DNA from: Nigrospora sphaerica
Lineage: Eukaryota; Ascomycota; Sordariomycetes; Amphisphaeriales; Apiosporaceae
Length of the DNA: 64,000 nucleotides
Direction of reading: 5' to 3'
NCBI GenBank assembly: GCA_018287875.1
Contig: JAGVVL010000002.1
Location: forward strand, 7,936,001-8,000,000
In this document: positions 44,921 to 57,700 of the stretch, in pieces
Position numbering within the stretch: the first letter of the stretch is position 1
Layout: every line of letters begins with the position of its first letter
The notes under the pieces: generated by a model
What the model was told of the DNA's origin: nothing
The model's input: only the letters and a program-made list of their open reading frames with translations
Databases searched by the model: none
Translations under genes and position numbers: made by a program

Positions 44921-46273
44921 TCAATGCCACGAGATGTACAGCATGATGCCGGCACCCACGGCAATAGCAGCAAACTGCACCAGCGTCTTGCGCAGCTCGG
45001 CCGACTTGTTCGGTCCCGTTTCGAGGAGCTCGGGGATCACGGCCACAGTGCCCACGTACAGGAAGGTGCCGGCTGTGAAGGGGAGTAGCATGTCACCCCA
45101 GCTCAGCGATGTCCCCCACAGTCCCTCACGCATGCCCAAGGCGCCTTCGCCCGAGTGACTGCCGCCGAACTCCTGGACGGCGATGCCAATCAAAGTGCCC
45201 AGCAGAGCACCCAGGGCCGTGACGAACTGCGCGCCCATGGCAGCGCGCTTCGAGAAGCCCGACTGGATGAGGAGAGCGAAGTCGCCCACCTCGTGTGGGA
45301 TCTCGTGAAAGAAGACGGCGACAGTGGTCGTGGCCCCGATAGTTGGCGACGCGTAGAATGACGCCGACATAGCGAGGCCGTCGGTGATGTTGTGCGTGAA
45401 ATCGGCACTGCATCTCGGTTAGCACTGGTGTCACAGGTACCCAAGGGCAAGTCGAATGGTGCTGTTGCATACATGAGGTTCAGGTAACCCCCGAGCTTGA
45501 CACTGGGGTTGATTTCCTTCTCGGCCGGGACCTCCGACTTGGTTGCGGCCTTGGACTTCTTCCTTGACTTGAGTCCCCCCTTGGACGAGTCAAGCGCAGT
45601 GGAGGAGGCGGCATCGGGCGCGTCCACATGGGCATGCCCGGCGTGACTGTGCTCGTGGCCAGCGCCTCCGGTGGCAATGCGTAAGCCCTTGTCCATGGCG
45701 ACGAAGGTCATGAAGCCGACCATGATGGCGACCCCCAGCAACAGGTTACGATTCGGCTCCACCATGACGAAGCGGACGCGATCCGGCTCGTCCTCGCCCA
45801 GGAAAATCTCCGGCAGGAGGTGGAACAGGGTATCGCCCATCAATCCTCCGACGGCGAAGGCAACCATGACGGACAAGGAGGATGGGTCGATGTTGGGGGG
45901 GCACAGGGCCAGGAGGAAGTTGGGAGGGCCGGAGATGTACAAGGTCGCGAGCAAGGCGTTAACGGCCGGGCTTCCGGGGAACAGAACGGCGAAGATGCGC
46001 GAGACGACGGACGACGTGCCCTGGGAGGCGGCGAGCTTCTCGGCATTGAGTTCGGCGACGACGGGGCATAGCTTCAAGAGGGGGTTAGAGGCCGGGGCGC
46101 GTAAAGAGTGTGTGCCCGACGCTCACCTGGAGCTTCTCGTCCAGCTCTTCGAGACTCAACGCGCTGGTGGTGGCGCCCCCGGGGGAGGTCGATGCTTTGG
46201 ACGCATGGACGGATACGATGGCGAGCGCGATAAGGAGCAGCAGCGCCCACCCTTTCGTACGCCGGACCGCCAT
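44921..46273 (-). CDS. ZIP zinc transporter of the KE4/SLC39A7 (Yke4) type
   Basis: Exons (minus): 46273-46127, 46071-45473, 45407-44921; introns of 55 and 65 nt; 410 residues. A signal peptide or first helix (9-22) precedes a short lumenal part. GGLMGDTLFHLLPEIF (124-139) is the helix 2 motif. A His-rich loop GHEHSHAGHAH (187-197) follows. Splicing rebuilds YLNLIADFTHNITDGLA with His254 and Asp258, and HEIPHE (283-288) is the metal-binding HExPHE signature of the KE4 group. These residues line the zinc path. Members move zinc out of the ER, Golgi or early secretory compartment into the cytosol, and I infer the same here. The Lys/Ser-rich stretch (about 200-235) in the large loop is likely cytosolic and a phosphorylation target. 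Confidence 0.92.
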
Positions 46274-48855
46274 GGCGTTTATGTGTGCGTGCGTATGCTG
46301 AGCCGACGGCTTGGACGACACAATGGTGAGTGCAATTGGGAATTCAAGGCGTTCAGGTCGCACGTTGCTGACGAGAGGTGCCCCGAAGTGGCGGCCATGT
46401 TGTAGCTGACTTATCTGGCCCGTGTCAATCCGGCCCCGCCCCAGTGCCGCTCAGCGGAGAGCTTTTGGCCTCCCCTCTCCCTTTTAGCGCCAATCCGATT
46501 CCGCTTCAAGGGTCGGAGAGCTAACAACCTGCCCATTCTACACAGTGTGTGTGCTTGCTATGTATATACTCCCTGCCGAGAATCTATGACCTCGGGAGAT
46601 ACGGGCTTATCGATAAGTCCTCCCGAAAGTGACGGGTTACTTTGCGCGATGCAACGCGTCAGTTCTGGAGACCTGCAGAGACGAGGGGGCTTCGACAGGG
46701 TAACACCGGATCCGTCCACGATAGGCGAGCCTCTAGGCGATAGCCAGGGACGATGTAACGACGTGCACAAGCTGCCCCGAAGCTTCCTTGGCCCTATCGC
46801 GAGGGCCCTCACTGCATCTACCGCCCCTCGCCCCCTCGCCCCCTTCCCAGCGCCGATCCCGCATTCGCCGCCGGACGACTCCGGCTTCGTTCGGCACCGA
46901 AGAACGGACCGTCCGATACGCCCCAGGAGATGACGGGGAGGCGCTCTGGCTCGCATCTCTGCAGATGCCAGAGCATTCTGTCATGAAATCAAGCCACATA
47001 CCCCTTCTACCGAGTGTGGGATATACCGGACACCAGAACAAACTATATGTATGTTAGAATCATGGCATGCTTCGCCTTTTACTCTTCCCCACAACGTCGT
47101 TCTAATACACCACCCAAACCGTCAGCAAGGCAATACCTGACAGGCAGCCCTACAGGATCTAGCGCCTGATCCCGTGTAAAGCAGCAGTATCTGGTACCTT
47201 GCTCCGAAGAGAGACGTGACCGAGTTTTCTCGCGTGGCCCCGGCGCCGGCACAATAGGCAGCGCCGCCACGAACCGCGAGGCCACCCTCAACCGGCTACT
47301 ACCTGAACGGCGGGAAATGGAGAGCGAACGGGCCAGGAGGATGACCTCGTTAGTAACACAGTCCCGAGTGGTGAATGCGAAGACGAGGGCGCCGGGTAAT
47401 CGACAGCCCAGGCATTATCGTGGCCTGTTCCCCCCGTGTAGGCCACCGCATACGCGGGACGTGAAACCAAGACTGGCGAGTAAAAGCGGTTCCCGGCAAG
47501 GAGCTGGTCGGGAGTAACTTATTCGCCCTCCTCCCGCAACGCAGAGTACATGCCGGCTACGTAGGACATTCATGAGACCCGCGCGCTCAGACACGCAATC
47601 ATAAGGATCTCACCGGGGCGAGGGTAAAAATAGGCCCGTTTTCGGACGTCGGGCATCCGGGGCGCGCGGAACCAAGACGGCCCACGACGGAGAGCGTCGC
47701 ATTCGCGGGCGGAAACCAACGGGAAGGCCCGGGTGCGGATGCGACTGGCCACGCCCGCGGCCGTGGGCCTGTCTCCTCGCCAAATGCAACGAGAGAAAGG
47801 GAGGGAACTGCGGTGCCGTTCTTTCGTGCTGTCTTGTCTGTTCTGCGCTACCTACACGCTGCAACGCCCACCCTCGACGTGGTATATTCATGTTAGCCCA
47901 CCGACGTCCAGCCTTTGCCTCTTCTCCCATCAGTCTTGGTTATTATCATCGCAGGTTTGGCCGAGAACCCCATGTCTCTCTAAGACCGGTCCAACAAGAT
48001 GATTTGCTAAGCATCGCAGCGTTCTCCTTGGGTTGTACACAGTGAGGGCTCCGTTTCCGGCTGGGTGCTTTAACACGTCGCCGAGGACCATGCCGGCCCT
48101 CCCCAAAGAGATGAAAAATCCTCCGAGCTAAACGTATTACGAGATCCCCGCTTCGTTTCCAATCCTACACAGCCAAGTAGTAGGGGCTGAAGCCCAGTCA
48201 GAGGGAGAAACGGCAGAGGAAGGAACGACAGAGGGAGTAACCGTAAGGCAGCAGAAGAATAATACATAAGAGTAATCAGAATGCCGCGAGAGTAGGTTAG
48301 AATGAGGTGGTATCTCATGGGATTGACATGTCCGACCAGTTTTCACCACTGTGATGACTCTCTTTCGCTGAGCAGAGCACTGCTCTGTCCCTGCCGCACA
48401 CACACGCGCACGCACAATCGGTGTCTTTTGGCAACGGAAATTCCACTGGCTGATTTGATCATTCCTGAGTATTGGAAGCTATTCACAAGCTCGCATACTC
48501 GGCACTGCTCAGGGGAAGAAGAACGCTCTGTCATTAAAAACAATTCGGCCGTCAAGATCTTTCGTGCCCATGTTTCAGCTTCTTGCCGGCATCGCGCGAA
48601 AGCCGTCAACACCAGACATAATCTAACAATAAACACTAGATCGTAAAGGTCTGTGAGGCGAGGGTTGAGACTGCCGTCCAGGGTCCATGGGTGACATTGC
48701 TTCGGAGGGTGCAAAAGTGGTATCGAGAAGAGGGGGAGGGGTAGCAGAAGCAAAATATGTAAATGAAGCAAGTACCAAGGACCTTTCTATTATCAGGTTC
48801 TTATCAAAGTGAAGCGGGGCGCAACTGCCAGTTGGCGGGCTTCTCCCTCGCTTCT
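46274..48855. other. Intergenic region, no supported gene
   Basis: 2.6 kb between two minus-strand genes. It includes the promoter of the zinc transporter (CACA/CATACG-rich near 46280) and the 3' flank of the antiporter. A CA/CG-rich tract lies at about 48395-48417. No domain-bearing frame. Confidence 0.55.
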
Positions 48856-50771
48856 CTATACAACGCTGTGCGCAGGATAGACTATACAGGTCAGTAAAGG
48901 GATCGACGGTACCGGGGACCAAGAGACTTACACCAAGCGCAGACGGCAATGATTATGTACAGACATATAAGTAGCACGCCCTCGAGCCAATGGCTCTCGC
49001 CGTCTCCTATCAGGTAGTTGACCAAGAGGACCGAGACGAAGAGCACGACGATTTGGAACGTGTCGAAAGCCAGGTTCATGTTGTCCAAGCCCATGCCCCA
49101 GCCGATGATTACGAGCAGCGGAATCAGGAACAGCGAGACCTGCATCGAAGAGCCGACGGCAACACCGATGGCCAGATCCATTTTGTCCTTGACGGCAACG
49201 GTGACGGCGGTGGCGTGCTCGGCGGCGTTTCCGACAATAGGCAGGAGAATAAGGCCGACAAATTCCTCGGAAACGTGGCCGTCGTTCGTAATGGCCGAGA
49301 TACCGTCAACCATGAACTCGGCGCAGAAGGCAATCAGAACAGTGGAAACGGTAAGAGTGGCGACGGCAACCCAGAATTGCAGCTGAGGATCCTCCTCCTC
49401 CTCCTCCTCCTCGTCCTCATGGCCGTTGTTCGCCTTCACCAACCGCGAGGTGCCGCTTTCGTCTTTCATGTCGCCCTGGGTGGCCTTGGCCGCCACAAGG
49501 GCAGCGCCGGTGATGGCACCGCCGACTCCCGGCGCGGCTACGGACTTGGCCGTGGCGTTGTAGGTGGCCGTCTTCTCCGAAGTCTCGTTGAAGATTTCCG
49601 CGTGCGTCTTCAGCTGGAAGTAGAGGTAGCAGCAGTAGACGAAGAGCAAAATCACACTGACTCCGCGGGAAATGGCGGCAATATCCTGTTCGCCCTCCAC
49701 GACATTCTGCGTTTTCGGATCGTCGACATTGTTCTTGAAAATGGTCGGGATGATGTTGCTTGCGACGGCCAAGGCCAGCAGACTGGCAGCCGTCTGGGCG
49801 ACAACCTGATTGAAGCTCTGCTTGGGCCGGTTGAAGCCGCCAAAGAAGAAGCACATGCCGAGAACGAGAAGCAAATTGGACAAGATGCTGCCAATCAGTG
49901 ACGTTTGCACCACGACGATCTCGTCCTTGATCAAGGCAATGATGGCGACAATCAGTTCCACGGCGTTTCCAAAAGTGGCATTGATCAGACCTCCCAGCGT
50001 CTCGCCCGTACGGAGGGCAATCTCTTCCGTGGCGAATCCGAGCATGGCGGCGAGAGGAATAATGGCGACGAAGTTGACGGTGAAGACGACACGGCCGTCC
50101 AGGCCGGCATAGTTGACAGCAAAGCCGGCGGGTACGGCCAACAACAAGATGTTGATCCAGGAGTTGAGAACAGTACGCTGGAGCTGGTTGGCCACCGTGA
50201 AAGGCTCTTTCGGGTGGACGTGCCTGAACAGGGCGTTCTTCTTCTCCTCTTTCGACTTCTTGCGCTCGAGCTCGCCGCCGTCAGCCGCATTGCTGCCGTC
50301 GCCAGCGCTGGTGGGCTTGCGGTTCCTCATGACATTACCGTTTGCATCATTGGTACCGGGTTGAGCCGAAGAGTGTGAATCGAACTGGACCTGACGGGGC
50401 GACCCCTGCAGAGCATTGTCGTGATTGGCCTCCTTGTCATCGGGGAGCGGCGTCGACAGACGGTCGGGGGCAGTGCTGCGCTGCGTGATAGGGCTCATGT
50501 CCTCGAAGTCAGGGTCCCGATGGCGCTGGCCGGCCTCGACGTCGCCAGCGGTGCTCCTCCTATTAACCTTGGCATTCGCATCGTGGTCGATAATGCGGAA
50601 AGGATTCCATACGGACGTGCCCGAGGAATCGGTGCGGCCCAGCTTACGGGCCTGACCCTTGAGCTTGATGAGGTTGAGGGCTGCGTTCTTGGGGTCAGTC
50701 TCGTGCGACGCATAGAAACCGGCGTGTTCTGCGTAGGGCCGTGGCGGCATTGAGTGCCGGTAGTGTGACAT
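48856..50771 (-). CDS. Vacuolar Ca2+/H+ antiporter (CAX family, Vcx1-like)
   Basis: Exons (minus): 50771-48932 and 48881-48856, with a 50-nt GTAAGT...TAG intron; 621 residues. Reading through the donor would end in KSLGPRYRRSLY, whereas splicing restores the family C-terminus AWFYP plus AHSVV, so the 26-nt last exon is well supported. The first ~190 residues are hydrophilic and Ser/Asp-rich, like the autoinhibitory extension of plant and fungal CAX proteins. Two repeats carry the exchanger signatures GNAVELIVAIIAL and GNAAEHATAVTVA. They are separated by an acidic run (EDEEEEEEEDP) coded by a CTC-rich triplet repeat at about 49386-49415. The protein would use the vacuolar proton gradient to take up Ca2+, downstream of calcineurin signalling in this family. 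Confidence 0.92.
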
Positions 50772-53700
50772 GGCGGCGGTTGGGTAAAAGCGCCGTTTGG
50801 GGTGCGAAGGCGAGTGGAGGGATTAAATAAAAGAAACACGACCCGAAAAGAAAGCAGGGAACGGCCAGGGTCCAATGATGGGAACGGATGGGAAGCGACA
50901 GCAAGCCCTGCCTCTTTCTCTCTCTGTCTCTCTCTCTGTGGCAGTGGACCGTCTGGAGGAACGAGATGGTACTTGAGCCCGCGTCCGCTTGGTCCTCGAA
51001 AGCTAACGTGCAGACGGCCAACCGGAAGAGGACATGCGGGTGCCTGACTCAGAGCACTGGCTGACGGCGACGACCAAAGCAATGACGACAACGGCGGGCG
51101 GGAAAAGGCACTACTATAAGGCGGCGGCCGACGACGAAGGGGAGGAACTCGCGTGGGTTGTTGGTTGAGAGACGGACTGAGAAACCCCCGTGGACCAGGA
51201 GAGACCGGGAGCAAACGGGCCAACAAGACAGCATAAGGACAGGAAGTCGGGCAATAACAGGGCAAAATTGACGTTAAAGGGAGTGGGTGACGGGACGGAC
51301 GACGCTGTGGCTCAACACGGTGCATGGGCTGGTCAGGGTGGCATTGGTCGCGGGCGTAGAGGCCGAGGACCGCCTGCGGTTTCGCCAAAGTGCCCACCGG
51401 CGACAAAAGGGTGGAGAGAGGGAGCGGAGCAGACCCAAACAGGCCATTCCTGGGCTGAGATGATCACTCAACCCGGGCGGTCCCTTGGCGCCAACAAGGG
51501 GGATCCTCGGCGCGGCGCCAGGATGTCCATCCACTCTTGGCCCTGCATATGCCGCAAAAGCTTGGCCCCGGGCGACCAGGGGGGGAAAGGAAGGAAGGGG
51601 AAGGGAAGGAAAAACAACAGGACAACGAAGCTAGGAGACGATGACACCGAGGCACTTACAGGGAACGTGGACGTGATGGGCGTCCATGACGGGCAACCGA
51701 GCGATCAATTGAGGCTCGCTCGTGATGGCGGTCGGCGTATCGTTTGCGTGGCGTGGCGTAGCGTTCTTGTGTATGCCCGTGAGTAGAGTGACCAGATCGG
51801 GCAAGCGAGTTCGGGGCGGAGTTTTCGGTTGGCCGCACACACGCAAGGAACGGGCGGGTGTTTTTTACGATAGCGATTGCGTGTGGCTGCGCGCGCACGC
51901 GGGGAGGTGGGCGTGGCTTGCTTGGGGGTCTGGACCAACAAGCGGAGGTTCGTCCGGAAGATCGATCTCGGCGAGCGATGGGACGGGGGGGGAGGTGTCG
52001 ACGTAGTCGTAGAGGCGTGGGTGTCAAAAGTCGGCGCGTGGTAGGCTTGCCGTTGTTGCCGTTTGCCCGAGATGTCCTGGCTGGGACGAATTACGGGCTG
52101 GGTGGTAGACGGGACGGGTTACCAAACGGGAGGAGAATGGGTCAAACACGGACGATGAGTCCCGCGATGTGGGATGTTGTCAAGAAGATGGAAAGAGGAA
52201 ATCCGTTCGCCTTTTTGCCGAGTCGACTTTCTTTTGCGTTACCGCGAAGGCAAACGAACAGAGAGGTGAGGAACGAGAGCGCGACAGGTGGACGGGACGC
52301 TTTGCCTCCGGATGCACCTATAGTTGAGACGGGCTGCACACTTCAAGCGCCCCCTTTCGTAAGCCTACGCTGTGCTGTCGGTCGACTGGGGTCGCCGGGC
52401 GATTGGTCGGTGGCAGTGTCGACAATGGGGGGGCCCGTAGCGGGTAAACAACTCGAGTGGGTGTCAGACGGATTAGATGGGGACGGATTGGGTCCCGTAG
52501 GCTGATGGGCACCGTGGCGGGAGTTCAGCACGCGTGCGCGGCAGCGACGAGATGGAGGGAAGTAGGCAGAGAACTCATCGACGAGGGCAGAGCTGGCGGA
52601 GCGAGGTCGTTTCCATATGAACCATTCCAACGGCATCCATGCCCTCGTATGTGCGATGTCCCTGTTTGCAGCAATGCGCGCGCGAAGGGGGCAGAGAGAG
52701 CGAGGGAGAGGGAGCGAACAAAGGGGTCTCTCCCGATGCGCAGAGTCACGGACGACCAATGACATCCAGGATGATACGCAAAGAGCCATTCCTGCGGGCT
52801 GTACCCCGGGGCTCATTTCACGTACGGGGCCAGCAACCCACTTGAGCAAGCCTCCTGAGCCAGCCAATGCCTGTCGTCCCCAGTGGACACGGGGAATATG
52901 CTGTCGATACTGATCTAGAATATCCACTGCGGCGCGAGGGTTGCAAAGCGCACAGCGACTCTGCTCCCGCAGGCGGCCTCTCTGCAACTCTCGGTCGTCA
53001 CCCATTAGGTACCTACAGATGTGGCTGGGAGGAGGAGAAGCCGTCAACAGATGTACCATGCCCGTCTGCACACACACACACCCCCGTCGATGACCGGTTG
53101 GGTGACCGCCAACGGATATGTACGGCTACCACTGCTTCTTCACCGCAAAGGGAATCCAAAGCTTTTCCACCTCACAGCGACGGGAATGGAGTGTGCTGCG
53201 TCACCAAGCGAACCAAACCGCTCTCCCCGTCGGCCCTAGCTGACCGATACATCTACTAGTCATCATCGTGTCACCGACTTGGCTTCCCGGCTTCCCAGCT
53301 GTGCGGCGCAGCATGACGTATTGACGCCTCCCCCCCCTCATCTGCGCACTTAGTTCCTCGCTACTGCAGCTACATTTCCCAAAAGTGCCGAACTCTCTAC
53401 CTAGAAACGTTCCCCGGCCGCCACTGACGTCCGGGCAGGGAAGACACAAATGCAGACCGATCATTCTTCCCAACGGCCACAACGGAGGGGCCGGGCAGGG
53501 GAAAAACGAGAAACAAACAAGCTTTCTCGGCCGACCGATCGGCCAAGTCGTTCAAGCAGAAAGGTTGGCACCGAATTTCAAGCCTTTCCATGCTAAAGCC
53601 CGGCTTGGCCTCTGACTTGGCTCAACGCCAAGTGTGGCCGGTCTCTCTTTGCCATGCGTCTCTAGGTCTTGGCTTCGCTTCTGCCTGTCTGTGTCTCCTC

Positions 53701-54706
53701 CCACTTCTTCCGGTTTTTTTACACCATCCCCTCCCCCTCTCTCTGTGCGCGGAGAATGGGCACGGGAGGGAGGGGAAGCGAGTCGATTGCTATGGACCAC
53801 AGGTCTTTCCGGGGACAGCCGGAAAATGGGTGCAGCAGGTACACAGCGTGCGACAACAATTGGATTCCGAAAGCCCCAAAAGCCAAGGAGGCTTGGGGTA
53901 GCGCGCAATCGCTGCACCTAAAATCCACGAAGCGGGGCCCCACCGTATGCGGCCCAACGACATGCCAAAATCAGGCTGTCGTTTTCGTCGATACTGGCCC
54001 ATGTCATTGGAGATGGAATGGGACTGCCGACCGACCGCAAAACACAGGCCGCGTCAGGAGGGAACGCGGACAATTCGTACACCCCCAGGCTGGGTGTAGA
54101 GGCTGACCGGCTCCCCGGGCTCCCAGTACATCATCCCGTGTTGACGAGTCGCCAGCGTCGCTACACGTATGATGGCATCCACGGATGCCGTCGGAGTAAG
54201 GATGGGCGAGGATGGGATGGCAGCTTTACACGCAGTCGTGCATCGCATGCAATGTCGCACCAATCAGCCACCCCTTCTCGGAGTCGGCCTATACCGGCAC
54301 GATACACGAAAGGCACTTCAATAAACCCGGGGGCTGAGCCCAAACCTTGGCAAGTTTAACTACTAAATTACTAACCTATCGATGGGGTGTAATGACACAG
54401 GCACCCCCACGCCTCACTGTTAAACAGGGAATAACGAGCCCTGTACGTTGCGGTCAGCCACCGCCGCTCCATGCTCGCCATTCCCATCCATGAATACTCA
54501 TTCGCCCATGGCCCTCGTCTCGCATTCGTACAGGAAGACTGCAACCACGTGTCCCGTGTACGTACGGGCTCACGTCAGCTCGCCATTCCAGCTCGCCGCA
54601 GGCGTTCCACGCCGCGCAAGCAAAACAATACCCGACGCCCTGTTGGCCACTTCCCATTCTCCATCGTGCCAAGGCAGCACCGGGTTGCCGAGTTGCCTCG
54701 GCCGGC
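50772..54706. other. Intergenic region, no supported gene
   Basis: 3.9 kb. 50772-52300 looks like promoter and leader of the antiporter gene (CT/GA-rich tracts, T-rich on the minus strand). A possible leader intron donor (GTAAGT on the minus strand near 51655) is visible but unproven. Several frames of 60-240 codons overlap on both strands with no domain. A TAGGTACCTA motif lies at about 53005-53014. Confidence 0.5.
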
Positions 54707-57700
54707 TCAGTGGTGCTGGTGCGTGTGCTGATGCTGGATACTGCCGCGCCGCAACATGAGCGAGCCGGGCAAATGCGGCGTGCCGACACGGAAACTGCTG
54801 CTTAGATCACCTCGGTCGCGCACATTGAGCACGCCCGGTGGCAGCCCGAAGTCGGGAATCGCCGCGTCTGCGACGGCCCCGGGGTCCGCCGTTGTGGCCC
54901 CAAGCCCGGGCGTGCTGTTGACCGCCCCCACCTCCAGCGTCTCCTTATAAAAGGCCTCCAGGCCCTCTTCGTTCGAGCAAAACGCCTCGAGTGCCTCCTT
55001 CAGTACCTCAGGATCGCCCGTCGTCGCCGGCGCCATGGCTGGTCGCCCAGCCATTGATCCCAGCCGCGGTGACGCCGCCACCGGCGCCTCCCGCCCCGGC
55101 CCGGGGGACGCGAACAGTACCGGACGGAACAGGGGACTCGCCATCGATATGGACTCCATGCCGTTGCCATTGTATGAGCTTGGGTTCATCAAGCGCGTTA
55201 TGCGCTCGTTCGGCATCGGCTCGGTACGCTGCGGCCCTTGCTGGAAAGCCGCCGCACGGTTGCTATACAGACGGTTGGCCAGGAGCAGGAAATCCCCGTC
55301 GTCCGTGATCTCGACCAAGGTGAGGCCTGATCGATGGATGTACTGCGTATATCTGAAGTCCGGTTTGCCCCACGAGTAAGTGACATCCACGTTGCTGGGG
55401 AAGCTGGAAGCCGCTTCCATGTCGAGAACAAAGTCAAACTTGCGCAACAACGCCTTCTGGTAGTAGTGCTTCCCTGGCTGTGACTGTGGCGCGAATGAGT
55501 TGGGGTCGTAGTACGTGACGGGGCGCTTGCTCGGTGGCGGCAGCGCCAGCTTGATGAAGGCCGGCTTCCGGAAAGGGTTGACATCGGTGATTGTGCAACC
55601 TTCGGCGATGGGCACTTCAACGAGGCGCAGGCCATGCTGCGCCGCTGTGGCCGCCCAACCCTTCACTGCGTCCTCAATCAGCTTTGCCGTGACATTCATC
55701 CAGTCAATGCGAATGTGGTAACAGTTGTCCGGGTTATGCAGCCGGTCGTAGTGGAGATTGACGCGTTCCGGCCGGTATGACTTCTTGCGGTGATCAACGT
55801 CGTACTTCATCATCTTGCTGAGGGTTACTTTGGGCCGCCGGCCACCTGTCAATGACGCCGTGGGTGTTGTAGCCCCCGAGACGGGCGATGCCTCCTCGTG
55901 AATCGACGATGGCCGCGACATGACGTTTATTCCGGGACGAGGAGAATCGCGAGGAACTTGCTCCGACAGAGGCGTGCTTGGGATCGACATCAGCGCGTCC
56001 TTCTTCCGGATGTTCAGCCACCCTGGCGGGTGGGGTTTCGCGTACTCGCTAGTGATCTGGTAAAAGTACTGTCCGTCTCGGAAGGGATGGCGTTTTTCCA
56101 CGTGCATAAACAGTCCACGGCTTCGGTCCTTCTTGGCATCTTTAGCCAAGTCCTTCCTCTCGTCCTTGGACTTGTCGTCATCGTTGGCCATCAGCGAGTT
56201 GCCCAACTCGACCGCTTCTTCCCGGCTTTCCAGATCCTCAAAGTTGTCCATGAGCCAAGTCGTCATGTCGGAGCCGATAAAGCAGTTGTAGTGGAGTCGG
56301 AGGTGCCACCGACGGTTTTGCATACGAATTCCACCGGCCTCGACGGGTTGTTGAATCGCTTCGGCCAGGGCCGAAATATTGAAGTTGGACTTGGAGAAGC
56401 GTTCCTTGTTGAAAACCAGCTGCCCCTTGCGGTGGCTAGCCTCGACGTTTTCGAACAGTGGAAGTGTTTCCAATTCAGCCGCAATGACGACTGAGGGATC
56501 TTCGGTCTTGTACACGATGTCCAGTGGGTTCGGGTCTCTCGATTTTCTGGCCCCTGCACTTTGGAACTGGTGCTCGGACGGTGGCAAGTAGCGGTGCTTC
56601 TGCCAGGTAAGAGCCAGACGCTTGATGCCCTCGAGGCGTATTTCTTCATCATTGTCGCCATTGGTGACTCTTGACGTCGAATACGGCTTGGAGCTCATAG
56701 GTATGAGGACAAAGCGTGCGCGCCAAAACCGAAGGTTCTCCGTCATCTCGTCGGTATGCCCGGCAAGATATGAGTCTATGTAGTTCCAATTCTTCTCGGG
56801 CTTTGGCGTCAGGATGTCGATCTCCCGGGACTCGTACCCTTCTTCAACGAAGGTTCGGATTGCCGGCTTGTACGGGGCATAAGGCTGATCGGGGTGACGA
56901 GACTCGGTTGGCTTCCTGACGAAGATGTTCACCTCAACCTCGGTGCCGTTAACACACGAAAGCTGATGGATCGTGTTTCCAATGCTCATAAACAGGCTCG
57001 TGCCATCTTCGACAATATGTTCTCGCGAGAAGACGTCTGCGACCTTGAGAAGCCTCTGCCCGAAGGCCTTGGCCACGCTTGGGCCTACGACAACCTGAAA
57101 GCCATGAGCGAACCGGGCGCTAATGAGCTCTCTCAAGAAGTCTTCTCTCGACGTGGCCTCCTCGCCCATGTCTTCGTCGACATTCTGCGCGATGTTGTAT
57201 GGCTGGCGCTGAAACTCGGTATCAAATTGTGCCTTGGAGGGAAAGTACTCGGTCGTCAAAGGCACGGCAGCAGGTTGGGACAGCGATTTCCATTGCATGA
57301 CCCTCATTTCGGAAGGCCTGGGGAACACGTGCTGCCACCTGCTATAGAGGATCGTATCGTTGACTTTGTTGATGTCTGGGTTGGATGGGTTCAGCAACAC
57401 CAACCAGGGCGCCATAGCCGTAGTCGGCGAGAGGGTGGATGGGAGCTCCGGCAATGCCTCGGCTAGCAACTTGTTGATCCGTACTTTTTGGTTGTCGTCC
57501 TCCCGAAGAGCGTTCGAGCGCTTGACGTCGCGATCGTCATTGGGCCGCACGACCCGTCTTGACGCCATGGCCAGGACAGAGCTTGGTTCCATTACGGAGC
57601 CGGACTTGGCTTGGCTCGTCGCATCGCTGGAAGCAGATTTGATCAAGATCGGTTTGCTAGGCGTCCCCTGAACCAAGTCTTGGAGGTGATCCGAAAGATC

